DNA of 49,751 nucleotides from Chara braunii. Its lineage: Eukaryota; Streptophyta; Charophyceae; Charales; Characeae. Below are positions 30,379 to 39,894 of this stretch, in pieces. The notes under the pieces were generated by a model that was not told the origin of the DNA, did no database searches, and was given only the letters and a program-made list of their open reading frames with translations. Position numbers and translations under genes: made by a program. The number at the start of each line of letters is the position of its first letter. Position 1 is the stretch's first letter. The stretch is taken from assembly GCA_003427395.1 (NCBI GenBank), contig BFEA01000456.1, forward strand, positions 1,045,749 to 1,095,499. The letters run 5' to 3'.

Positions 30379-33300
30379 TCAGTCTTCGATCATAGGGCGC
30401 TTTCCCTTCTACAGAGATCTCTCGTATTGGGTTACAACTTGAGGAGCGGTCTGCATGAGCTCTTCCCTGGTGAACCAGCGGTCCTCCTTCGGATCAGTGT
30501 GATGCCGGAACCGAACGCGGTACTACAGCTTCGGTTTTTGAGGACGTCCCCGGTCTACTGGTCTTGATACTGGCAGCTCTCTGTGATCTGCAATATCATC
30601 AATGTCCACCTCTCCGTCCATGGTTGGGGGCAGCATTGAGCGACGAGATGGAAACTGATCAGTCTCTTTAAAATGTGCCGGTTTGGAGGCGTGAAAGACA
30701 GGGTAAGTACGGAGATGACCAGGTATCCGGATAACATAGGATGGCCCATCCGGATCTGTCCCAACGATATCCAGGACTTCCTAGGGTCCAAAGTACTGGG
30801 GCATGAGTTTGCGGGAAATCCCGTGCTCTTGTCTTAGTTCCGACGACTTAACCCAGACCCTATCCCCAACCTGAAATGTAGAAGGCCGACGGTGTCTATT
30901 TTCAGAATAGCCTGCGGCATCTTTTGTTCATAGCGGTAAGCAAATTCCAAAGTACTTGGTGCAGCAGTAGTTTGATTCTCAGGAAGAAGGAAGTCTAGGT
31001 GCAGTCTAGGCTTGAATGTTAGCAGTAAGCTGTTTGGGCTCACCCTGGTGGCGCTGTATACAACGTTGTTGTACAAGCTGGCGATGAGAGCAAGCTTCTC
31101 ATCCCAGTCCACCTGGTTGGGCTTGATGTAATGCCTCAAGAGGTGTTGCACAGCGCAGTTCAGTTGCTCAGCCTGACCGTTGGCCTCTGGGTGATTCCCA
31201 TAAGTCATCTGCAACTGAGTTCCCTGTTCTGCAGCAGCGACCTTCCACAACTCATTGGTGAACCGGACATCTCTGTCACTAATAATAGACTTCGGTAGAC
31301 CAAAGTCCCTGACCCAGTTNNNNNNNNNNNNNNNNNNNNNNNNNNNNNNNNNNNNNNNNNNNNNNNNNNNNNNNNNNNNNNNNNNNNNNNNNNNNNNNNN
31401 NNNNNNNNNNNNNNNNNNNNNNNNNNNNNNNNNNNNNNNNNNNNNNNNNNNNNNNNNNNNNNNNNNNNNNNNNNNNNNNNNNNNNNNNNNNNNNGAGTAT
31501 CCATGAAATCCATGGACAGACTCTCACCAGGCCGTTCCGGAATCGGAAGGGGCTTCAGAAGCCCAAGAGGAGCCTGAGTACGTGGCTTGTCCCGTTGACA
31601 AACTTGACAAGTCTCTACGTACAACTGAGCATCTCGCATCATCGTGGGCCACCAGAACCGCTGCAGCAGGTTGGCTGCGGTCTTTTTATACCCAAAATGG
31701 CCGGTGGCATCATGACACTCGCCTAGAAACAAACTACGCAAAGACTCTCTACTTGGGACACACAATCGTTTATTGCCATCCTTGTCAACGAACAGCAATC
31801 CATTGACCAACTCAAACTCAGCAGAGGTCTTCTTGCCCTTTGCCTGGAGTCTGCGTATGATCTCAGACATGAACTGATCCTCGCGATAGGCATCCACCAA
31901 AGAGCGAGTAACATTGTCTGTGAGATCGAACTCAGTAATCAGCGCTCCTGAAAAGTCAGGTCTACGCGACAAGGCATCCGCCACCTTATTGTACTGCCCT
32001 TTGAGATATTGGGGGTCGAAGTCATATTGCTCAATGACTTCGATCCAACGCTTCAGAGTGTCAGATAGTACGGGCTGAGTTCTCATCCATCTCAGGGTCT
32101 GATGATCAGTCCTGAGGATGAATAATCTCCCTAGGAGATAGTGTCTCCAATGGGTCAGAGCCTTATACACTGCGTAGAGTTCCTTCTCGTAGGTGGACTT
32201 TGCCAACTTCTGAGACGGCATCTTTTTCGACATGTACTCGACTGGCCTCAACTTTGGCCCCTCTTGCTGCGCGAGCACGGTGCCAATGCCATATTGGCTG
32301 GCATCTGTGGTGACTATGAACGGCTTGTCAGGATCGGGAAGTTTCAGGACTTCACAGTGCGTTAATGCATGCTGAAGATGTCTGAAAGCAGCCTCGGGTG
32401 TCAAGGCGGGTCAGATCAGTCAAAGGAGCGGGCACTATGCTATAGTTCTTAACGAAAGTCCTATAGTAGCCTGTCATTCCTAAGAAAGATCTCATCTCAA
32501 TCATAGACTGAGGACGCGGCCAGTCACGAAAGCTGGCCACCTTCGCGTCATCGGGCTTCAACCCTTCCACGAAAATCTCATGACCCAAGTACAAGACACG
32601 GGTGCGGCCAAACTCGGACTTCTCACGGTTGATCTTGAACTTGTGCTATCGCAAGAGACTGAGGACTTTGTCCAAGTGTGCAACGTGCTCCTCGACATTC
32701 TTACTAAAAATAAGTATGTCATCGAGGTACACGATGACAAACTTATCCAAGTAGTCATGGAATATCCGATTCATAGCGTGCTGAAAGGTGCCAGCAACAT
32801 TGCAAAGGCCGAAAGGCATCACCACAAACTCGTACAGACCGTACCTGGTCTGAAATGCGGTTTTTTGTTCATCCTCAGGCCGGATTGCAAACTCGTGGTA
32901 CCCGGACTTCAGATCTATCTTACATAAGTACCGGCACCCTTACACTCTATCTAGCTAATCGTCGATGCGCGGTAGGGGCTCTCTGTTCTTAACAGTGATG
33001 GCATTGAGCCCCCTTATAGTCAATGCACATCCNAAGTGTTCCCTCCTTCTTCTTAGGTACGAATAATACTTGAGACCCATAAGGAGAGACACTCGGCCGG
33101 ATCCAACCCTTCTCTACGAGTTCCTTGAGTTGTCGGCGAAGCTCATCGAGCTCGCCTGGAGACATCCGATAGATCCTACCCTTCGGAATACTAGACCCTG
33201 GGATAATCTCTATCGTGTGGACGACCTCCCTTTCAACAACCCCTGTTGGCTCTTCAAATAGATCAGGGTACTTAGCAACTACTCCCTCTATCTCCGACGG

Positions 33301-34011
33301 CATTTTCAACGGCTCGCCTGCAGCAGAGACATAGACTAAGTACATACCCTCCTTCTGATTTTGCTTAGAATAATTGTAGAATGTGGCCGCACACATGCAC
33401 CTATAGGACTCAATCAGACTACTAGCTTTGAACTTATGTAATTTGGCAGTCCCTCCACCTGGCAAGTTGTGTTTGACCACTTTTTTGTCCCAGTCAAACT
33501 GGGGCTGTGCTACAGAGAGGTAGTACATACCTAGTAACATGTCCATTGGGAGCTCGTCACTCACTAGGAATGAGACACGATGTCTCAAGTCCCCTCCCGC
33601 GTACGGGAAACAACACTCTACATCTTGGAGGTAGTCATTGACTACCATGCCCTGTTTGTTGGCACAGGTCGACTCCACAAGTCGACTCAGGCGCTGCACT
33701 CGCCCCAGTAAACGCAGCCGTTCAACGCACGCGCGACTAATAAAGTTCCTAGTTGAGCAAGTGTCATAATAGGCCCCGGCCTTGCGACCGCCAATGACAA
33801 CCTCCCTGACGAACATCTCACCCTTCGGGGCTTTGACTAGTGCCGTCCAAGAAGCTAGTGGGTCTGATTTAGACCACTCTACCTCTAGCTCCTCCAAGGA
33901 CTCAAACACATTCATCGAACAGAGGCTTGATGGGTCTGAATGTGTTTGCGGGTAGACGCTGGAGTCAGTAGCTTGGGCCATCTCTCGAGATGGTGAGGGT
34001 GTCTCCACCAC
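30379..34011 (-). pseudogene. Broken pol of the inner element (PR-RT-RH-IN)
   Basis: Pol overlaps the end of gag in the -1 frame. Domains follow in order. The protease has YYDTCSTRNFIS (about 33757), with the Gly of D-T-G changed to Cys. The RT has EKGWIRPSVSPYGS, CIDY and an intact YLDD at 32718-32729. RNase H has TTDASQYGIG, a Glu in YEKELYAVY and RTDHQTLRW. Integrase has an HHCC zinc site (HDATGHFG, then CQVCQRDK), DFMDT, SDRDVRF and EANGQAEQ. Its tail ends with DRWFTREELMQTAP. Frameshifts and stops break the RT near 33010-32940 and at about 32646, and lie elsewhere. The frames on the two sides of the gap at 31320-31494 do not match. Pol enzymes make and integrate the cDNA. Confidence 0.92.
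31320..31494. other. Assembly gap (175 N) inside the integrase
   Basis: The gap lies between the first (DFMDT) and second (SDRD) catalytic Asp regions of the inner integrase. Its size is an estimate, because the open frames either side are out of register. Confidence 1.
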
Positions 34012-34040
34012 CTCGACCCTAGCAGGAACAGCTACTATTC

Positions 34041-36029
34041 CTACTGGCCCGACGTGTTTCCCGGAGCACTGCCAGAAGTACTAGCAACATTGCTACCAAC
34101 GGGATGAGAGGATCCCAGCACTTGCCCCATCGTCGGCGGGATTTTTTCTGTCACTTTCTTGTTGCGGCACTTGAATTGGCTGTGGCCATATTGACCACAA
34201 CGAATACAGGCCTGCTGTGAGTAACGGTCTCTCCACATGTCCTCAGTAAGACCCGCTTTCTCCCATGGAGGAGCATTGGGGTCAACTTGACTCCTAGACC
34301 GGGAGCCTCCGCGGCGTCTACCGGTCGCCTTACCTTTTTGAGAAACGACAGCGACTACTCCACCCTCTGAAGCTTCTACGCTACCTGCCTCTGAACCTAC
34401 TCCCTCCTGGAAGTTGCCGTCTAACTCGATGGTTGAACCATCGTTGTCGACAAACATGATGCGACCCTTCGCCTTCCAGTTGGGAGGCAGTGTCTTCTTT
34501 CTCCCATCCGTAGTGGGTGCCTTTCCATGCCCTATCTTTGCCTCAAGGTCTAGGGCCACCTTGCTAAACGAAGGAAAGTTGTGCATGTTGATATCGGCCT
34601 CTTTTGCGAACTGGTTCCTGAGAGGCTGTGAAAAGCATCTCAAGTACGAAGTCAGTAGGACCTGGGGGTCATAGCGCACCCCTGGGACACAGATCAGACG
34701 CTCAACAGCATCGGTGGCTTCCCTTACTGACTTAAACTGCCGCGTGTGCAGTGTCAGGATCGCATCAGTGGTCCTTTGGGCCTCCTGAGGATCATGCCAC
34801 CTCTCTTCCACCATCTTCAGGAAGTCCTCCAATTTCTGGGAGGCCGCCCAAGCGCGGAAGTCATGACCATATCCCTGGAGTTGGACTAGACCGCTCAACC
34901 ATCTTGCTGCACTACCCTCTAGGTAGGAAGCAGCCACAAACACTTCTTCATGCGGCAAGGTGAGTTTACACCTGACGTAGACCGACACTGCCCTCAACCA
35001 TGTGTCGAGGTCCTCGCCTCTCTTGTCCCCTGTAAAAGGTTTGGGAGCGGCGATGGCCGTCTTTGGAACCCACTGAGTTTGTCCCGGTCCCTGCGTCACT
35101 CCAGGCTGTGGACCCGGTGACACAGGTTGCTGTGCCAGCTGCTGGGGCTGCGTGCCCTGAGGCTGCACAGGCTGCGAGACATCAGGCTGCGTAGTGACTG
35201 CAACCTGCGACGGACTTGGAGTAAACACTGTCTGTACAGGAACCTGCAAACTACTCCCTGTTGTTACCCCTCCTGACAGCGGCATGCCCAGGGAAACGAT
35301 AGCAACCGTTGACGGGGCTACATATGGGTATACCCCTGTCACCGGTGGGACAGAAAAAGGAGGATATGACACGGGCCAGGCACCAGGCCCGGCTGGTGAT
35401 GGTGTTGCCTGAGCATGGCCTGCCAAAACGGCTAGGCTCTGTTGAATGTCCTGAAGGATTGTAGTTTGATGCTTCTGCATCTCTATAACGCCTAGCAGGG
35501 CCCTCCTCACTACCTTCACATCAGCATCCATATGCGTCAGGTCCATCAATTCTAACTCCTCTATATCTGCCCCTCTCCGCTGCATCCTGACTCTTCTTCT
35601 GATCATCTTTTCCTTTTCGGCTTTTATCTCTCCTAATGCCCACTGTAGTTGTGCCTCCTGCAGGGCTGCCTGCTGGATGGCAACATCCTCTGGAGTCAAC
35701 ACCGCGGCTTGGCTTGCCATAATGCCAGTGGACTGACTCACGGTCTGCGCGACCGTTGACCCGACGGCACCTGAACTACCGGCTTGGGAAGTCTGCTGCG
35801 CAGAAGTGACCATGGCTGCAGTGGCCATGGCTGCTGTAGCACCGGCCTCGCTAACTAAAGTTCTGCTCGCCTCGGCTGCTCTAGCCCTCCTCTGCTCCTG
35901 CTGTCTCTCCCTAAGCCGACGGAATAAAATCCTATCACCCTCCGGTCCTAGGGACACGTGAGCTCTCGGGCCTCTAGCTGATCGCAAGATCCTTCGGTCA
36001 TCCTCTCCGATGTCCTCCTCGTCGCTCAT
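34041..36029 (-). CDS. gag: Gag of the inner element, intact 662-codon frame
   Basis: Gag forms the virus-like particle and binds the element RNA. The frame opens with Met at 36029 after about 1.25 kb of leader and is rich in Glu/Arg, then Ala, then Gln/Pro/Val-rich spacer (about 210-330). A Ty3-type capsid region follows at about residues 335-520, with PKPFTGDKRGEDLDTWLRAV and YLEGSAARWLSGL. One zinc knuckle, CIRCGQYGHSQFKC (C-x2-C-x4-H-x4-C), lies near residues 608-621. The stop at 34043-34041 overlaps the pol frame, which runs in -1, as in many Ty3 elements that use a programmed shift. It is the only uninterrupted retroelement gene in the window. Confidence 0.93.
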   Translation of the reverse strand: MSDEEDIGEDDRRILRSARGPRAHVSLGPEGDRILFRRLRERQQEQRRARAAEASRTLVSEAGATAAMATAAMVTSAQQTSQAGSSGAVGSTVAQTVSQSTGIMASQAAVLTPEDVAIQQAALQEAQLQWALGEIKAEKEKMIRRRVRMQRRGADIEELELMDLTHMDADVKVVRRALLGVIEMQKHQTTILQDIQQSLAVLAGHAQATPSPAGPGAWPVSYPPFSVPPVTGVYPYVAPSTVAIVSLGMPLSGGVTTGSSLQVPVQTVFTPSPSQVAVTTQPDVSQPVQPQGTQPQQLAQQPVSPGPQPGVTQGPGQTQWVPKTAIAAPKPFTGDKRGEDLDTWLRAVSVYVRCKLTLPHEEVFVAASYLEGSAARWLSGLVQLQGYGHDFRAWAASQKLEDFLKMVEERWHDPQEAQRTTDAILTLHTRQFKSVREATDAVERLICVPGVRYDPQVLLTSYLRCFSQPLRNQFAKEADINMHNFPSFSKVALDLEAKIGHGKAPTTDGRKKTLPPNWKAKGRIMFVDNDGSTIELDGNFQEGVGSEAGSVEASEGGVVAVVSQKGKATGRRRGGSRSRSQVDPNAPPWEKAGLTEDMWRDRYSQQACIRCGQYGHSQFKCRNKKVTEKIPPTMGQVLGSSHPVGSNVASTSGSAPGNTSGQ

Positions 36030-37281
36030 AGGCTACAACATTGTGCACTGTCTACACTAGATCATACTAGATGCCTACCGCGAAATAGTGCACAGACCCA
36101 CTAATTAATGGGTGGGTATTTCGGAACAGATATCATTTGAGGTCAACAGGTAAGTCAGATTCCTACAACTGAAACTATTTTTAGTATGACTAGTCTGCAA
36201 ACAGAAGCACCAGGAACAATCAACAGTTCTAACTAATGTTGTCTGTCAGATGTCAATGGCAGTACATCTAACTAATCAAAATCATAAAAATAAAATCAGT
36301 TGTGTGGATAAGATAGCATGGCATTTTCTCGAACTTATCACCTGGAATCAACCCCTCCCTTAGTTCCCCTGAGTATCTCTTGACGTCAGCGTCCCTGAGC
36401 GATCTGGAGAGCATAGCGTGTCTAAAGGTGTGTGTGTCCGGCCCACCCCTCTGCCCCGAGTATCCACTGAGCCGGCCAGCCTTGCACGTATATTTATCCT
36501 CGGCGTGCCGCGAGCCTTCCAACCATTGACTGATCCAGGGGCAATTTAACGTCCGCCCCCAAGTGACTCGAGGAATTATTTTATGTCGCAGTCGGACGAC
36601 GATCACAGTCAATGGTTCCCCTTCCTGTGTTTATTTATAGACGTCGGGTGCTCGTCTTTCCTGTAGGGCTGGCCTGCCTAGTGGTACCCATCTAACAGCG
36701 CAGCAAGCCGAACAAAGGACAAGCAGCTAGGCATGCGTGCTCTACTCCCTGTGGGTTGGCATGGTGATCGTGACCCAGTGCTTCGTCCAGGGCCCTTCAG
36801 AAAGCTTCGCCCATCTCCACCCAGATGCTCCACGTGAACATTGCCGACTCTCAAGGTTGAGCGCACACGACACCTCACAATGAGAGGACTCTCAAGAAGG
36901 AACACACAACCTCACGGTAAGAAGTGTCGGAGAGGGAAGATAAGGTTAAGAGCAACGTACCTCATTTAGCTGCCCCCAACCACAGAGATAATCTCACCAG
37001 ATGGCCAAATGGTGATTGCGATGACCAGTCACTGCATCGGCACAACCAGCATTATCTCGCCGTTCCACCTCAGCATCAATCGCACATTAGATAGTTCTCA
37101 TCACACTGTCCAGACCACATTCACCTCACATAGCCTTCCTGGCGAGCCCCTCACCTCCTGGGTCGCCTTCACACTCGTCTCCACCCTCCTCACTACACAC
37201 CACTTACGGCCAAACTCGCCCAGCAGACTGCATGTATGTACCGCATAAGGCAGAAGACAAGCGTCAGATGGGCGCAATTGT
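36030..37281 (-). mobile_element. 5' leader of the inner element
   Basis: This 1.25-kb non-coding stretch lies between the primer site and the gag start. Short frames exist on both strands but none resembles a known protein. A long leader before gag is common in plant Ty3 elements and may hold packaging signals; none can be pointed to here. Confidence 0.7.
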
Positions 37282-37299
37282 ACCACAACTCCGATACCA
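37282..37299 (-). other. Primer binding site of the inner element
   Basis: On the minus strand this reads TGGTATCGGAGTTGTGGT, three bases past the LTR end. The first eleven bases equal those of the outer element and element C. Confidence 0.87.
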
Positions 37300-37302
37300 A
37301 AT

Positions 37303-38189
37303 TGCAAGGAAGATGAGCAATAGCGAACTTCAGCAATCAAACAGCATCGTACATATGAGTCCAGATAGTCTTGACCTCGAACCAACAACAGAATTGCATC
37401 ACGAGATTCACCAAATAAGAACACACCAAGAGTTCATAATTGACAATGCTGAAATAGTCCCATCATTATCAATGAAGAACCAGAGCTGATATCATATCTG
37501 GCGCTCGGCGCCCAGACTACATGTGGCAGATCCTATCTAACCTATACTACGAAACCGAAAGATGACGTCAACAGCATTCCCGAAGTACGAGCATATGGCG
37601 ACCAATGTCGCACGCTTCCAGCACCAGGTATGTCTCGTGCTACACTCACAACCTCGTTCCCCAACTCATAGATGCCACTAGCACCCAAGGACCACCCTGC
37701 GGTTCACCCAGCTTACATCAGCGCAACTCGGCTATGGCTGCATGCTCCTTCCCTGCTCGCCCGTGAGAGCGTAGGNGCCAGCCAGCAAATAGCGCAGCAG
37801 CAGTGCTTGCGCAGCATGCAGCCAGCGCCCGAATGCCGAATGGGGAGGCAGGCCCTTCCCTATATCGAAGTGGCCTGCCTGCGTCCAGTCCCAGGAAGCT
37901 TCCAGTAGGCCCTGGGCCTGTAGTGGTTGCATGTGCCCAACTGCCTTCGGCCTTTGTTTGGCCCGGAACCCGTATCCAGCCCAGGGCCTGCTTCACATTC
38001 ATTCACACAGGCGGCCCAGGGCCTGGGTTCACTCAACCAACTGGCGCTGCGCAACTGCCTGAATTTCCCTAAGTTGCGTAGTGGCCAGAAAAGGGCCCTG
38101 AGGGCCTCATCGAGCCTGCCTTCACTTAGGGCGGGCGACGGGCTGCAAAAATGGGGCCTTATGGGGCTCATAGAGGCAATGGCCTCGCA
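37303..38189 (-). mobile_element. 5' LTR of the inner element
   Basis: On the minus strand it starts TGCGAGGCC at 38189 and ends CTTCCTTGCA at 37303. It is 887 bp long and contains one N at 37776. Promoter elements were not identified. Confidence 0.93.
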
Positions 38190-38403
38190 AAAGTTCCAAC
38201 TTTTCATTTTTGATTAGTGGCTCCTTATCTGGAAGATCTACCCGATTTCCCCACTCCCCACCTCTCCCTCCCAACTCCTTCTCCTCTTCTTCTTGCTCAA
38301 CGGCCCATCAGTCTGGCTACAACCTTGGTAAGTCCCTACTTTTGCAGGCCACATCAGCTACCCGCGACACATGACCCTGCTCACTCATTCACAGACAGCA
38401 GAG
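38190..38403 (+). mobile_element. Leader of the outer element (right part)
   Basis: This stretch resumes after the inner element with the repeated AAAG and runs to the gag start. It is pyrimidine-rich at about 38248-38300. No gene is visible. Confidence 0.75.
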
Positions 38404-39894
38404 ATGGATCAAAAAGCCAACGAGACTGACGAGGCCTATGAGGCACGTTTGGCGGCCATCATGGCCGAAAGCAAACAACGGGCAGAAGCATCAGCAGCAG
38501 CAAGGAAGAAGAGGGAGGCAGAGGCAGAGAGGCTGCATCGGATCGCCGAAGATCAATGACAGAAGCACGCAGCAGCAGCAGCAAAGGCTGCCGATGAAGA
38601 ACGCGTACGGCGGCGGGAGATTCTCTTCAGGGAGGAAACTGTGTTACACGCACAGGCCAGGGATTGGCACAAGGAGGCCGAGAATGGAGACTCCGTTGAC
38701 TACGGGACAAGGATTGCTCTCTTGCTCAACCGCGTCACGGACCTCCTCGCTACTTGCATTGCACAACAGGAGGGCATTCACTCTCTCCACCACGCCAACC
38801 AGGCGCTGACCAAGCGCATACAGCAGCTGGAGCAGCGACCCATCGCCACTTCCAGCGCCGGCCCCTCCGACCTCGTCGACCGCGTCAACGTCTTGGAGAT
38901 AGACGTGGGAACACTCAAAACCGAGACACAACGACTGGACCAGCAGGTGGGGGCAGCAGCCACACCGAGCTCAGCGCCTCGTGAGAGCATCCCCAAATTT
39001 GAGGGGCTCCTGATCTTCTGTGATGCATCGAAGACGGAGCCTATACCTTGGTGGCGCCAGTTCGAATTAAAGCTGGACATCCACCATGTCATCCACACAA
39101 ACCGGCATGCATACTTGTACTCCCGGTCAGGAGGTGCCTGCCAAGCATGGTTGGACAACATGTTGTCCGCACATGCATGCACAGTCTCCGAGTTACACAA
39201 CTTCATCACCTGGGCCAATCTCACGGCGGCATGGAAAAAGCATTTCCAAGTGGAACCGCCCGAGCATCAGGCGATGGACAATCTGCTGACATTCGCACAG
39301 AACAGCATGCCAAGCAAAGACTGGATATATGAGTTCCAACGCCTGGCGAGCACGCCCAAGCTGCCGCTGAACTTCGACGGCATCAAGCTCTACTTCATCA
39401 AAAGGTCGTGCCCAGCATTGCAAAATGCGTTAACTCAGGTCGCTGAGAACCTCAACACAAGTGACGAACTCTTCAACAAGGCCGCGCAGATTATTGTGAC
39501 GAACTTGGAAGCCAAGAACATTGGCCGTTCATCGACAGCCGGCCAGGGCGCATATCAGAATCGGCTGAAAGTGGTCGTGGTCGCGGCAGCAACGCCAAGC
39601 GACCCTTCAACCTCAAACGAGGCTGCCTCTTCTGCCGAGGGAGACATATTAGCAGGTGCCCAGAATGGTGGCCGCCCCGCCAAAGGACGAGGACGCGGCA
39701 AAACCAAGACAAACACTTCTTCTGGGCCCGGACAAGCAACTCCAGCTCAAGAACCTTGGACACAATACGGTATGACGGAGCGCGGGTATCGCGTCCACAG
39801 CAAGTACCGTTATTGTTTGTGGTGCAACTGCGCGGCACATGAGACCGTGAACTGTCCCACGAAAGCCAAGGGCCCCGCCCAGTCGGGAAAGTGA
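38404..39894 (+). pseudogene. gag: Gag of the outer element, one premature stop
   Basis: The frame starts MDQKANETDEAYEARLAAIM and is charged and Ala/Glu/Arg-rich, likely coiled coil, up to about residue 90. A TGA at 38557-38559 interrupts it after 51 codons, and the same frame then continues open to 39894. The middle has a Ty3 capsid-like region (about 39000-39450) with WWRQFELKLDIHH. One zinc knuckle, CLWCNCAAHETVNC, fits C-x2-C-x4-H-x4-C near the end. The predicted length with the stop read through is about 496 residues. It overlaps pol by a few bases; pol is in the -1 frame. Confidence 0.88.

Larger units (their letters stand above)
29420..38189 (-). mobile_element. Inner Ty3/gypsy retrotransposon, 8.77 kb, nested antisense
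   Basis: The two LTRs are at 37303-38189 (5' in minus orientation, 887 bp) and 29420-30341 (3', 922 bp). The primer site lies at 37282-37299, the gag start at 36029, the end of pol at 30379 and the polypurine tract at 30342-30354, all in the right order on the minus strand. AAAG lies on both flanks (29416-29419 and 38190-38193), a 4-bp, possibly 5-bp AAAGT, target duplication. The LTRs differ by a 35-bp indel and scattered substitutions. Gag is open; pol is broken and contains a 175-N gap. Confidence 0.95.

Noticed and set aside
30076-30567. 163-codon plus-strand frame
   Set aside because: It spans the inner LTR and the antisense strand of the integrase tail, so it is a shadow frame.
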